A stretch of DNA of 64,000 bases from Bradyrhizobium ontarionense (GTDB lineage Bacteria > Pseudomonadota > Alphaproteobacteria > Rhizobiales > Xanthobacteraceae), in contig NZ_CP088156.1 in NCBI RefSeq assembly GCF_021088345.1, forward strand, positions 4,154,001 through 4,218,000. The letters are read 5' to 3'. Made by a program: the position numbers and the translations under genes. Below are positions 1 through 7,989 of this stretch, piece by piece. Positions within the stretch are counted from its first letter, which is position 1. Each line of letters begins with the position of its first letter. The notes below the pieces were generated by a model, which did not search any database, was not told the DNA's origin, and worked only from the letters and a program-made list of their open reading frames with translations.

Positions 1-22
1 ATCTAGGGATACGCAACGACCC

Positions 23-346
23 ATGCCCAGGATCATCTTCATCGAGCCCGACGGCACCGAACGTCTCGTCGATGCCGAGCCCGACGAGAGCGCCATGCAG
101 GCGGCGAAGCGCAACGGCGTCGACGGCATCATCGGCGAATGCGGCGGTTCCTGCATCTGCGCCACCTGCCATTGCCACGTCGACAAGGCCTGGCTCGATC
201 GCGTCGGCCCGGCTGGTGACATCGAGGCCGACCTGCTCGAGTTCGAGGCCGCGGACGTCCGCGCCGAAAGCCGCCTGGCCTGCCAGATCCCGATCACCGA
301 GGCGCTGGACGGCCTCCTGCTGCACGTCGTCGGCCGCAGCCGCTGA
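23..346 (+). CDS. 2Fe-2S ferredoxin, adrenodoxin type
   Basis: A 107-residue one-electron carrier. Cluster ligands are visible as C-x5-C-x2-C (CGGSCICATC, about residues 40-49) and a fourth Cys in RLACQI near residue 87. This spacing is that of adrenodoxin/putidaredoxin-type ferredoxins, which serve cytochromes P450 or oxygenases. The ATG at 23 is preceded by a weak AGGGAT. It is on the same strand as the monooxygenase operon but 459 bp upstream, so it could belong to a unit beginning left of the window. The partner is not visible; supply of the downstream oxygenase is possible but that operon has its own Rieske protein and reductase. Confidence 0.88.
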   Translation: MPRIIFIEPDGTERLVDAEPDESAMQAAKRNGVDGIIGECGGSCICATCHCHVDKAWLDRVGPAGDIEADLLEFEAADVRAESRLACQIPITEALDGLLLHVVGRSR

Positions 347-805
347 TCAGCGGCAAGCCTGCGCTGGCCTCGCGTCCACTCCGTCGTTTGTCGGCGGCGC
401 GGCAGGCTAAAGCGTACCTCGCGGCGCTTTCATAGCTTCGGTCATGAGGCGCATCGAGCTTCTCGCTTGAAGCACGACACCGAAGCGTTGACGTCCGACA
501 TAGTCGATCCTCCTTCCGCACCGCATCGATCATCTGCGCGCTTGCGTGGCCGTACGCACGGGTCCGCACTCGATCGCAAGTCCGTTGTTGCGTGGCGATT
601 TGCGCGCGCGATCGCGACCAAAGAAAAACCAAAGAACGTCCCCTAGACTGGCCCTCAATGCATCGAGCAACGATCTCTCCGCCTCTGTTGCTGAAGATCG
701 TACGTCATCGACACGAGCCGCGCAAAGTCCGTCCATCCAAGAGCGGCGGCGCGGAACGCAACCAAGAAGAACGAACGCGATCACATAGCTCGGGAGGAGC
801 AACGC
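347..805. other. Non-coding stretch before monooxygenase operon
   Basis: No convincing gene. The reading frames here are short or antisense to neighbours. It should contain the promoter of the monooxygenase operon. A GG...GC pair near 650 was tested as a sigma-54 site, but the spacing is 8 instead of 10. A strong Shine-Dalgarno (GGGAGGAG) sits at about 791-798, just before the ATG at 806. Confidence 0.5.
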
Positions 806-2290
806 ATGCCGAAGCTGCAGCGGCGGGACTATTACGACACAGCCCGCGACATGAACTGGGCTTTCTCCTATGTCAGCGAGGACGAGGTCTTTCCCGAGGA
901 GCTCTCGAAGAGCTTCGGCATCCATGGCGAGCAGTGGTGGGGCTGGGACGAGCCGTATAAGCTGACCTACCGCGAATACGTTCACAACCAGGCCGGCAAG
1001 GACGACGGCATCTACTCGATCCGCTCGACCATCGCGCGCTCCAATCTGTACGACAATCTCGACGCCGGCTGGAAGTCGGCGATCAAGGCGCATTACGGCG
1101 CCATTCCGGTTCCGGAATACTTCGCCTCGATCGGCGAGGCGCGCATGGCCCGGTTCGGCCGCGCCGCCGCCTGGCGCAACATGGCTACGTTCGGCACGCT
1201 CGACGAATGCCGCCACGGCCAGGCGCAGATCTACTTCCCTTATTGCCTGCTGGCTAAGGACCCGCAATTCGACTGGGCCCATAAGGCAATGCACACCAAC
1301 GAGTGGGGCGTCATCGCGGCGCGCAGCCTGTTCGACGACATGTTCACCGCCAATGATGCGGTGTCGACGGCGATCCAGCTGACCTTCACCTTCGAGACCG
1401 GATTCACCAACCTGCAGTTCCTCGGCATGGCCTCCGATGCGCTGCATGTCGGCGACATCGAGTTCGGCGCGCTGATCTCCTCGATCCAGACCGACGAGGC
1501 GCGGCATTCGCAGCAGGGCGAGCCGACGCTGAAGATCATGATCAACAACGGCAAGAAGGCCGAAGCGCAGAAGATGGTCGACCAGATGTTCTGGCGATCG
1601 TGGAAGCTGTTCGCGCTGCTGACCGGTATCTCCATGGACTACTACACGCCGCTGGAAAGCCGGACGATGTCGTTCAAGGAGTTCATGCAGGACTGGATCT
1701 GTCGCCAGTTCATGGACCAGTTCAAGGATCTCGGCATGAACGTGCCGTGGTACTGGGAAGAGCATTTCCTGCCCGAGCTCGACTGGGTCCATCACGCCTA
1801 TCACATGGGCGTCTGGTTCTGGCGACCGACGGTATGGTGGAATCCGGACGCGGGCGTGTCCACCGCCGAGCGCGACTGGCTCGAGCAGAAATATCCCGGC
1901 TGGAACGACCGGTTCGGCAAGCTGTGGGACGTGATCGACGACAATGTCCGCGCAGGCCAGATCGAGAAGACCTATCCGGCGACGCTGCCGATCGTCTGCA
2001 ACTGCTGCCACATCCCGATCTGCAGCCCGAGCATCGGCAAGGCGCCGCGCATCACCACGCACAACGGGCGCAAGCTGAACTTCTGCTGCGAGGTCTGCGA
2101 ATGGGTGTGGAAGAGCCAGCCGGAGCGCTACGACACCCATCTCTCGGTGGTCGACCGCTTCCTCGCCGGTCATATCCAGCCGCCGACGCTGGAGGGCGCG
2201 CTGCAATACATGGGCATCACGCCCGACGTGGCCGGCAACGACGCGCAAAACTATGCCTGGAATGGCGCATCTCGCCTCGCGGCCGAGTGA
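806..2290 (+). CDS. tmoA: Di-iron monooxygenase hydroxylase alpha subunit (TmoA-like)
   Basis: Catalytic subunit of a soluble di-iron monooxygenase of the toluene/alkene type, which inserts one oxygen atom from O2 into a hydrocarbon. All six iron ligands fall exactly at toluene 4-monooxygenase numbering: E104, E134, H137, E197, E231 and H234 (motifs DECRH and DEARH). T201, the usual gate threonine, is present; residues 100 and 107 are I and A as in T4MO, while residue 103 is Pro. The 494-residue length is normal, and the C-terminal Cys-rich YHS-like segment (about 398-440) is retained. GGGAGGAG precedes the ATG by 8 bases. It heads a gene string in tmoABCDEF order. The substrate cannot be read from sequence; aromatic hydrocarbons, alkenes or isoprene are all possible. 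Confidence 0.95.
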   Translation: MPKLQRRDYYDTARDMNWAFSYVSEDEVFPEELSKSFGIHGEQWWGWDEPYKLTYREYVHNQAGKDDGIYSIRSTIARSNLYDNLDAGWKSAIKAHYGAIPVPEYFASIGEARMARFGRAAAWRNMATFGTLDECRHGQAQIYFPYCLLAKDPQFDWAHKAMHTNEWGVIAARSLFDDMFTANDAVSTAIQLTFTFETGFTNLQFLGMASDALHVGDIEFGALISSIQTDEARHSQQGEPTLKIMINNGKKAEAQKMVDQMFWRSWKLFALLTGISMDYYTPLESRTMSFKEFMQDWICRQFMDQFKDLGMNVPWYWEEHFLPELDWVHHAYHMGVWFWRPTVWWNPDAGVSTAERDWLEQKYPGWNDRFGKLWDVIDDNVRAGQIEKTYPATLPIVCNCCHIPICSPSIGKAPRITTHNGRKLNFCCEVCEWVWKSQPERYDTHLSVVDRFLAGHIQPPTLEGALQYMGITPDVAGNDAQNYAWNGASRLAAE

Positions 2291-2386
2291 GCCGCCCGCG
2301 GCCGCGACGAACGAGCATCACGTAGAGAGGCGCCGCTCACGAGCGGCTCGCCCAGCCTACACAACAAACAGACATGGGAGGTAAGC

Positions 2387-2632
2387 GTGGCCCTGTTCCC
2401 GCTCCAAGCCAACTTCCGCGGCGACTTCGTCGTCCTGCTGATCCCCGTCGACGACGGCGACAGCATGAGCATCGTGGCCGACAAGGTCGCCCAGCACACG
2501 GTCGGACTGCGCGTCGCCGAGAAGAACGCGTCAAAATCCGTCTACTACAACGGCAAGGAGCTGCCATCCGCGATGACGATTGCGCAGTCCGGAATCCAGC
2601 CGATGGATTGGATCGAGGTGGCCTATGTCTGA
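2387..2632 (+). CDS. tmoB: Monooxygenase hydroxylase gamma subunit (TmoB-like)
   Basis: An 81-residue protein of the size and position of the TmoB/TouB gamma subunit, which binds the outside of the hydroxylase. It starts with MALFPLQANF and ends with GIQPMDWIEVAYV, both typical of the family. The start is GTG, supported by GGGAGG six bases upstream. Its last codons overlap the Rieske gene by 8 bp, indicating translational coupling. It is 96 bp downstream of the alpha subunit. Confidence 0.92.
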   Translation: MALFPLQANFRGDFVVLLIPVDDGDSMSIVADKVAQHTVGLRVAEKNASKSVYYNGKELPSAMTIAQSGIQPMDWIEVAYV

Positions 2633-3005
2633 CGATGCCGATGTGACGTGGAGGCAGGTCGCAACCTTTGACGATCTCTGGGAAGGCGATTTCATCAGCG
2701 TCGAGGTCGACGGCGAGGAGGTGATCGTGGTGCATCTGCCGGGCGGCGAGCTGCGCTGCTTCCAGGGCATGTGCCCGCATCAGGAGATCCTGCTGGCGGA
2801 CGGCAAGGTCGATTTCGAAGCCGGCACCATCACCTGCTCGGCCCATGAATGGGAATTCAGCATGGATGACGGCCGCGGCCTCAACCCGCGCGACTGCCGG
2901 CTTTTCCGCTACGCGGTGAAGAAAGACGGCGAAGCCATTCTGGTCGGCGTGCCGAACGACGGCCGGCTGCGCCGCTTGCGCCACAAGACCGAGCAGGACG
3001 CATAG
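2625..3005 (+). CDS. tmoC: Rieske ferredoxin of monooxygenase (TmoC-like)
   Basis: A 126-residue Rieske-type 2Fe-2S protein that shuttles electrons from the reductase to the hydroxylase. The ligand pairs are CPH (about residue 47) and CSAH (about residue 67). The ATG at 2625 lies inside the end of the gamma-subunit gene; longer forms of the frame would run far into that gene and were not chosen. A four-component enzyme of the toluene/alkene group needs such a Rieske protein, unlike phenol hydroxylases and methane monooxygenase, so its presence helps classify the operon. Confidence 0.94.
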   Translation: MSDDADVTWRQVATFDDLWEGDFISVEVDGEEVIVVHLPGGELRCFQGMCPHQEILLADGKVDFEAGTITCSAHEWEFSMDDGRGLNPRDCRLFRYAVKKDGEAILVGVPNDGRLRRLRHKTEQDA

Positions 3006-3014
3006 GACAAGCTC

Positions 3015-3314
3015 ATGACCATGACAGCAGCACCGAAACTGGTCGGCCCCGTCATCAGAGGCGTCGACGAAGACATCATCGACGCCGTGATCGCGGCGAG
3101 CGAGCAGGACAATCCGGACGTCGAGATCGTCATCGAGGACCGCGGCGGCTACGTCCGCGTCCAGGCCGACCGGAACTTCCGCCTGACGCAGAAGAGCATG
3201 CAGGCCGCGCTGGGGCGACCGTTCCGGCTCGCCGAGATCGAGCCGAGCCTGGTGTCGTTCGGTGGACGGCTCGAATCGATGGACGACGAGTGGGTCTGGA
3301 CCATCCACACATAG
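3015..3314 (+). CDS. tmoD: Monooxygenase effector/coupling protein (TmoD-like)
   Basis: A 99-residue cofactor-free coupling protein of the MmoB/DmpM/TmoD family, which binds the hydroxylase and tunes the active site for catalysis. Recognised by the N-terminal VGPVIRG segment, the central VEIVIEDRGGYVRVQ and the C-terminal FGGRLESMDDEWVW. AGGAC precedes the ATG; a second in-frame ATG lies two codons on. The Rieske gene ends 9 bp upstream and the beta subunit starts 21 bp downstream. Confidence 0.93.
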   Translation: MTMTAAPKLVGPVIRGVDEDIIDAVIAASEQDNPDVEIVIEDRGGYVRVQADRNFRLTQKSMQAALGRPFRLAEIEPSLVSFGGRLESMDDEWVWTIHT

Positions 3315-3335
3315 AAAATCCCGGGAGGACACGTC

Positions 3336-4361
3336 ATGACCGCAATGACCGCGAAGCCGGCTGCGCGCAAGCAGAAAAAGACCTGGAGCCTGTGGACGGA
3401 GCGCCGGCTGCCTTCGGAATACGAGGCCGTCACCTACAAGTTCCACAGCCATTTCCGGCGGGCGCCGGCACCGTTCGAGCTGTCCGAGAACTGGTCGATC
3501 AACCAGTTCTATCTCAGGAATCGTGAAGGCTCGAAGCTCACGCTGGACGATTGGGAGGGCTATCGCGATCCCCTCACCTACACCTATCGCCGCTATGTCA
3601 CCGATCAGAAGGATCGCGAGGTCTATTGCGACAATCTGATCGACGAATTCGAACGCCAGGACAGCTCCCGCAAGCTTTCCGCGGCGTGGCTCGACTTCCT
3701 CGGCCAAGCCTATCTGCCGGTGCGGTTTCCCGGCCATGCGATGCAGATGAGCGCCGCCTATGTCGCGCAGATGGCGCCGTCGGCCTTTGTCACCAACACC
3801 TTCTATTTCCAGATGGGCAATGAAATGCGCCGCGTGCAGCGCCAGGCCTATCTGGCGAAGGCGCTCGCGCTCGACACCGGACGCCCGGAGCTCGCCGACA
3901 GCGACATCACGCGGACGATTTGGACGCTGGCGCCGCAATGGCAGGGCCTGCGCGAGCTGATCGAGAAGCAGCTGATCGCCTACGATTGGGGCGAAGCGTT
4001 CGTCTCTCGCAATCTGGTGCTGCGGCCGATCTTCGATCACGTCTTCAATCGCGAGATCGCCGATCTGGCACGGGCGAACGACGACGACCTGCTGGCGCTG
4101 CTGCACGACGACTTCCGCAACTACGACGAAGCCTATGCCGTCGAGACCACCAAGGCCCTGGTGCGCTACGCCACCGGCAAGGTCCCCGCGCATGCGGTTC
4201 TGCTGCGGGAGTGGGTCGCGAAGTGGATGCCGCTCGGCGAACGCGCCGCGCGCGGCCTGAGCGAGGCACTTTCGGCCGCGCCAGGCGCGGACGGTGCACA
4301 GGCGATCCTCGAGCGAACCATGACGGCCCAGGCGCGGCTGATCGCGGATTGCGGCTTGTAG
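3336..4361 (+). CDS. tmoE: Monooxygenase hydroxylase beta subunit (TmoE-like)
   Basis: A 341-residue structural beta subunit of the hydroxylase, homologous to the alpha subunit but without a complete iron-ligand set. The N-terminus has KKTWSLWTERRLPSEYE and a following YKFHSHFRR, typical of TmoE/TouE. Length is normal for the family. GGGAGGAC stands 8 bases before the ATG. It completes the alpha-beta-gamma hydroxylase and lies 21 bp after the effector gene. Confidence 0.94.
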   Translation: MTAMTAKPAARKQKKTWSLWTERRLPSEYEAVTYKFHSHFRRAPAPFELSENWSINQFYLRNREGSKLTLDDWEGYRDPLTYTYRRYVTDQKDREVYCDNLIDEFERQDSSRKLSAAWLDFLGQAYLPVRFPGHAMQMSAAYVAQMAPSAFVTNTFYFQMGNEMRRVQRQAYLAKALALDTGRPELADSDITRTIWTLAPQWQGLRELIEKQLIAYDWGEAFVSRNLVLRPIFDHVFNREIADLARANDDDLLALLHDDFRNYDEAYAVETTKALVRYATGKVPAHAVLLREWVAKWMPLGERAARGLSEALSAAPGADGAQAILERTMTAQARLIADCGL

Positions 4362-4418
4362 TTTGGCGGGTGCGATCGGCGCGCTGCGCTGACCGCCCAG
4401 GCCGAAAGGATGGCGTTG

Positions 4419-5408
4419 ATGACCCGGCAACTTCGCGTCGAGCCCGACGGTGTCGCAATCGATGCCGCCGACCACGAAACCATCCTTCAGGCAGCGCGAC
4501 GCGGGGGCGTTGCGCTGCCTTACGAATGCGGCTGGGGCAGTTGCGGCGCCTGCAAGGTGACCCTCGTCAACGGCCAGGTCGATCTGATCTTTCCCGGTGC
4601 GCCGGCCGTCAATCCGCGCGACGCGCGGCGCAACCGCATCCTGGCGTGCCAGTCCCGCGCGATCTCGGACGTCACCATCGCGCGCGGTCCCGGCGAATGG
4701 TCGGCGCCAGTGCCCCGTTGCGTCGAGCAACAGGCGATCCTGCGCGACGTCGTCGATCTCGCGCCGGAGGTTCGCCAGTTCAGCTTCGAGACGATCGAGC
4801 CGATCGACTTCCGGCCGGGTCAGTATGCGATCCTGCAACTCGGCGTGGACCTGCGCCGCAGCTATTCGATGTGCAATCTGCCGGGCAGCAACGTCCTGCA
4901 ATTCATTGCCAAGCGCTACGACGACGGCAAAGGCAGCAATGTGCTTGCAGGCTTGAGTCCTGGCGCGCGCATCACGATCGAGCTCCCTTTCGGCACCTGT
5001 ACGCTCCGACGCAAGCCGGGCCGCAAGGTGTTCGTGGCTGGAGGCACGGGCGTCGCGCCGATTCTGGCGATGATGCGCGAGGCAGCGGAGGCGCAGCTCG
5101 ATTTCGGATCGCCTGTAGATGTCATCTACGGTGCGCGCACGCCGGCCGATCTCGCGGCCGACGACATGCTGGAAGCGGCGATCGCGCGCGTTCCCCAGGC
5201 GCGTTATCTAGCAGTGGTCGAAAACGCGCCGTCAGGCTGGCCGCATGCGGCCGGCTTTGTCACCGATGCGATCAGGACAACCATCGCCGATCCGACCGCG
5301 GCAGAATTCTACGTGGCTGGCCCGCCGGTCATGGTCGGCGCCGTCAAATCACTGCTGCGCAGCGCCGATGTTCCGATCACGCAGGTTCACTATGACGCCT
5401 TCGGCTAG
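4419..5408 (+). CDS. tmoF: NADH:ferredoxin oxidoreductase of monooxygenase (TmoF-like)
   Basis: A 329-residue flavin reductase feeding the Rieske protein. An N-terminal plant-type 2Fe-2S domain (YECGWGSCGACK, C-x4-C-x2-C, with the last Cys in ILACQ) is followed by an FAD-binding barrel (RRSYSMCN, about residue 146) and an NAD-binding fold (VAGGTGVAPI, about residue 206). The ATG at 4419 has AAAGGA 8 bases upstream; an in-frame ATG at 4410 overlaps that Shine-Dalgarno and is less likely. It closes the six-gene tmoABCDEF set and overlaps the next gene by 17 bp. Confidence 0.94.
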   Translation: MTRQLRVEPDGVAIDAADHETILQAARRGGVALPYECGWGSCGACKVTLVNGQVDLIFPGAPAVNPRDARRNRILACQSRAISDVTIARGPGEWSAPVPRCVEQQAILRDVVDLAPEVRQFSFETIEPIDFRPGQYAILQLGVDLRRSYSMCNLPGSNVLQFIAKRYDDGKGSNVLAGLSPGARITIELPFGTCTLRRKPGRKVFVAGGTGVAPILAMMREAAEAQLDFGSPVDVIYGARTPADLAADDMLEAAIARVPQARYLAVVENAPSGWPHAAGFVTDAIRTTIADPTAAEFYVAGPPVMVGAVKSLLRSADVPITQVHYDAFG

Positions 5409-5946
5409 GGCAAGCTTGCGCAGCGCGCCACCGATCTGGGCGATGGCGCCGGGGTTGCGCCGTCTCGCCACGCGCCAAGGTGCCGCCCCGCGGCTCGCAC
5501 CGACATGGCCCTGCCACCAGCTCGACGACCCCTCACCTGCCGGATACGCCGCGCAGCTCGCATCATGCGCAGGCGCGCTGGCCGGAGTCGAAGAGGTCGC
5601 TGCGCCGCTGAGTGCCGCAGGCCGCGCCTTCGCGCTCGATGACCTCCATGCCATGGGCCAGCCTGAGGCCTTTGTGTTCGCGCCGGTGTGGCTCATCATT
5701 CGCCTCGACGGATCGCTGCACCTGACCTTGCGGCCGGAATGGGCACAGAAGGTCGCGGCCAAGGGCTGGGGCACGGTGCATCCGTTCGCGCGCTACATGG
5801 CCGGCGCCGTGCCGCCGCAGAGCCTCGTCATCTACACGCCGCGGGATTCACACGAGCTCGCCGTGGTCGCGCGCATCATCGCGGCCGCTCATTGCTACGC
5901 GAGCGGCCGCATCGGCGAGGTCGCGCTGCCCGACAGCCGGTGGTGA
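5392..5946 (+). CDS. Small luciferase-domain-like protein (DUF5519-like)
   Basis: A 184-residue protein with no catalytic motif that I can assign. The C-terminal two-thirds (APVWLIIRLDGSLHLTL..., W-G-x-VHPF, SLVIYTPRD, then a helix VVARIIAAAHCYA) resembles the small 'luciferase domain' family DUF5519. The pattern seen is a strand pair, a conserved HP, a 'Y-x-PRD' turn and a terminal helix. It starts inside the end of tmoF (ATG at 5392 with AGGT 8 bases before), and a ferredoxin follows 3 bp after its stop, so all are co-transcribed. This gene is not part of the canonical toluene monooxygenase set as I know it. The family call is a memory-based resemblance and needs a profile search. Confidence 0.6.
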   Translation: MTPSARASLRSAPPIWAMAPGLRRLATRQGAAPRLAPTWPCHQLDDPSPAGYAAQLASCAGALAGVEEVAAPLSAAGRAFALDDLHAMGQPEAFVFAPVWLIIRLDGSLHLTLRPEWAQKVAAKGWGTVHPFARYMAGAVPPQSLVIYTPRDSHELAVVARIIAAAHCYASGRIGEVALPDSRW

Positions 5947-5949
5947 GCG

Positions 5950-6393
5950 ATGCCGAACACGACCACGAGCGATGAAACCAGCGCCACGCGGTTTCGCATC
6001 CGGCTCGAACGGCCGGATGGCATTGTCAGCTTCGACGCGGCGGCCGACGAGTATCTGCTCTACGGCATGCTCGATGCCGGCATCGACAGTCCCTACATCT
6101 GCGAGCAGGGCTGGTGCATCGCCTGCGCAGCGCGCCTACTGGCGGGCGATGTCGATCGCTCCGACGCGCTCACGGTGTATCCGGAGGACGTCGAAGCCGG
6201 CTTTCTGCTGCTGTGCTCGACCAAGCCACGTTCGGATCTGATCCTGAGCCAGGATGAGCGTCAGACCCGCAGAGACATGATGCAGCACCGGATCGAGCAC
6301 AATCGGCTGGCACGGGCCTATCCGCCCGGCGCACGCTTCCGGTTCCGCCGCGGACGGGCCGCAGCGCGGATCGAAGCACGTGACGATCCTTAG
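5950..6393 (+). CDS. 2Fe-2S ferredoxin, plant type
   Basis: A 147-residue ferredoxin with CEQGWCIAC (C-x4-C-x2-C, about residues 45-53) and a fourth Cys in LLLCSTKP (about 86). An Arg-rich tail of about 50 residues follows the ferredoxin fold and is unusual for a simple ferredoxin. It begins 3 bp after the luciferase-domain-like gene, so it is the last gene of the monooxygenase operon. It may be an alternative electron donor or serve reactivation of the ferredoxin domain, as XylT-like ferredoxins do for catechol dioxygenase; no ring-cleavage gene is present to support that. Confidence 0.88.
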   Translation: MPNTTTSDETSATRFRIRLERPDGIVSFDAAADEYLLYGMLDAGIDSPYICEQGWCIACAARLLAGDVDRSDALTVYPEDVEAGFLLLCSTKPRSDLILSQDERQTRRDMMQHRIEHNRLARAYPPGARFRFRRGRAAARIEARDDP

Positions 6394-6673
6394 CCCGAAG
6401 GCGAAGGTCACACGTTCGAATCGCATCGGGCGCGCTGGAACAATTCGAACGTCCGCCCCTCAGATTCGTGCTCTGCCGGCGAGCGACCAATCCGGTTCGA
6501 AGGCTTGTGTCGATTTTCACCCCGACTGAGCGCCGATCGGCGGAAACGGCTCGACACCATTGCAGGTGATCAAGAGTAGATCGAGAGCCGACGCCATCTT
6601 CGAACCGCCGCGGTTGCCAGGGGGCTATTCCAGGCCGTCGGCTGCTCAACTTCGTATAAGTTCTTGATCCTGC

Positions 6674-6696
6674 TGGTACAGTTTGGTGGGCTCGAA
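6674..6696 (+). repeat. Left attachment-site repeat (tRNA-His 3' end copy)
   Basis: A 23-bp copy of the tRNA-His 3' end: CCA complement, A73 complement, acceptor arm and T-arm up to the T-loop GAA. It differs from 41151-41173 only at the 11th base (T here, G in the tRNA). It begins TGGTACAGTT. Orientation is the same as in the tRNA copy, as required for attL/attR. Confidence 0.82.
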
Positions 6697-7050
6697 TGAT
6701 GACGACTATGGACGGATCGTAAAGTTGCTCATTCTGACAGCCCAACGCAGGGACGAAGTTGGCGGAATGCGTTGGGCCGAACTCGACTCGTCTAAGCGCG
6801 TTTGGACCATCCCCGGAACCCGCCGAGAGCATGTTTTTGGGGACGACCCGCGCCGGACGGGCGACCAAGAGCGTGGCTTCTTGGATGGTCGAAGTCGAAG
6901 GCCATGCTGGACGCCCGCTTACTCGCCAACCGTCAAGCGATCGCAAGGGCGGGTGAGACGACGACTCCGCTACTGGATTGGTGGCTGCACGATCTACGCC
7001 GCACCGCAGCGACTGTGATGGCCGACCGGCCTGGTGTGCTCCCCCACATC
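6697..7050 (+). pseudogene. Tyrosine integrase fragment, left end
   Basis: Remnant of a phage-type tyrosine recombinase. Frame 1 gives DDDYGRIVKLLILTAQRRDEVGGMRW (about 6697-6774), matching the first catalytic-Arg region of island integrases, with a following strand VWTIPGTR. After frame changes, another frame gives WWLHDLRRTAATVMAD (6976-7023), the H-x-x-R box, then GVLPHI ending near 7050. There is no N-terminal domain and no final Tyr region. The fragment starts immediately after the left attachment repeat, as though its 5' part was removed by a recombination at that site. It cannot be functional. Confidence 0.8.
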
Positions 7051-7234
7051 GGCCGTGGAACATGTCGCGCAGCTTTTCCGGCACGACCTTGCACACGATC
7101 TCGGCCACGCGCTCGCAGAAGGTGACCCGCGCCGTTCGGCATAATGCCGTACCGGATCGGCACGCCCGTAGTCCGAGGTCATATCCTTGGCGCGATCGCG
7201 CGACAGGTGGCGGACAAGACGATCCTGATTGGCC

Positions 7235-7430
7235 ATGCGCGAACCAGACCGTATCATCCGTTTGAAAACCCGTCCTCGCAAGGACCGGGCTGTCCCGGTC
7301 CACCATCTCCCGCGAGATCGCCGAGGGCACGTTCCCGGCTCAGCTCAAAATCAGCACCAACGGGACCAGCTGGCATGAATCCGACATCAACCGGTGGATC
7401 CCAGATCCAGTCGCATGGCGTCCGAACGGA
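7235..7430 (+). pseudogene. AlpA-family regulator, frameshifted
   Basis: A small helix-turn-helix regulator of the AlpA type that controls excision in prophages and islands. The start (ATG 7235) gives MREPDRIIRLKT, then a one-base insertion in the run ACCCG at about 7267-7272 shifts the frame. The remainder reads VLARTGLSRSTISREIAEG and ends with a strand NGTSWHESDINRWI (frame beginning 7272), about 65 residues in all. The second frame stays open to 7718 but the extra residues look non-coding. The shift could be a sequencing error, but decay fits the broken integrases on either side of the island. Between 7051 and 7234 no gene is recognisable. Confidence 0.72.
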
Positions 7431-7701
7431 GTTCGAGGAAGTCCGGTGAGCCCTGTGACTTGTCCTTCCAAGAGGCCGTGGGCCGGGCCGCGGCAGGCCG
7501 CAAAGGCTGGCACGCAGACGATGGCTTTGCCGTCTGATAGGATCAGCCTCGAGAGCATCGATGGCCTGATTGCGCAACTTCAACATTCCGGCGAACATTC
7601 ATCACAGGTTGCAACACATCGCGTTGACACGTTTTATCTTAATAGCTACTTTGTCACACGTTACGAGGCATTCCGTTCAAACCGATTCCGAGGAGGCAGA
7701 C

Positions 7702-7989
7702 GTGGCCAAAGATCCTAAGGACGATGCAAAAGAGCGGGCTTTGGAAGAGCAAAAGGCCTTAGCCAAGGCCCAGTACAAGGACGCAGAAAAGAAAAAGGCG
7801 CTGGCCGAGTACAAGGCCAAGGCCAAGGCCGACTACAAGGCTCAGGCGAAGGCTGAACACAAGGCCAAGGCCAAGGCCGAGCACAAGGCGAAAGCCAAGG
7901 ATGAACAGAAGGCCAAGGCCAAGACCGAGTACAAATTGGTCAACAAGGAAAAGGCTCAACGCGACGCGCTCGCGGCGGGCCGGAGCTGA
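7702..7989 (+). CDS. Lys/Ala-rich low-complexity protein
   Basis: A 95-residue, extremely Lys/Ala-rich protein. Its middle consists of degenerate repeats of about 8-10 residues such as YKAKAKADYKAQ and EHKAKAKAEHKAK. There is no Cys or Pro in the repeat zone, so a long charged helix is expected, as in histone-H1-like or DNA/RNA-binding tails. GTG start at 7702 with AGGAGG 6 bases upstream; the longer ATG form from 7570 adds a segment without coding character. It lies alone between the AlpA remnant and the sbn operon. Function unknown. Repeated AAGGCCAAGGCC stretches in the DNA suggest recent expansion. Confidence 0.62.
   Translation: MAKDPKDDAKERALEEQKALAKAQYKDAEKKKALAEYKAKAKADYKAQAKAEHKAKAKAEHKAKAKDEQKAKAKTEYKLVNKEKAQRDALAAGRS

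Noticed and set aside
646-664. Sigma-54 promoter before the monooxygenase operon
   Set aside because: GG and GC elements are 8 bp apart instead of 10 and flanking bases do not fit.
530-2248. Long minus-strand reading frame (572 aa)
   Set aside because: Antisense to the alpha-subunit gene, whose iron ligands and ribosome site are clear. Composition is that of a GC-rich shadow.
2337-4901. 854-aa minus-strand frame
   Set aside because: Spans five recognised monooxygenase genes on the other strand; no family motif.
6394-6440. tRNA-like 3' half (GGTCACACGTTCGAATCGCATC...) after the monooxygenase operon
   Set aside because: The T-loop TTCGAAT is there but the T-stem pairs at only three of five positions and no upstream half is found. 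It may be a decayed att remnant but cannot be supported as a tRNA gene.
6170-7330. 386-aa minus-strand frame across the left island end
   Set aside because: Runs over a real ferredoxin end, the att repeat and two plus-strand pseudogenes. A stretch near 7040-7200 has some protein-like character but no family could be named.
7741-7960. CRISPR-like repeat array
   Set aside because: The repeating AAGGCCAAGGCC units are in-frame codons of a Lys/Ala-rich protein, without spacers of constant length. No CRISPR array was seen anywhere in the window.
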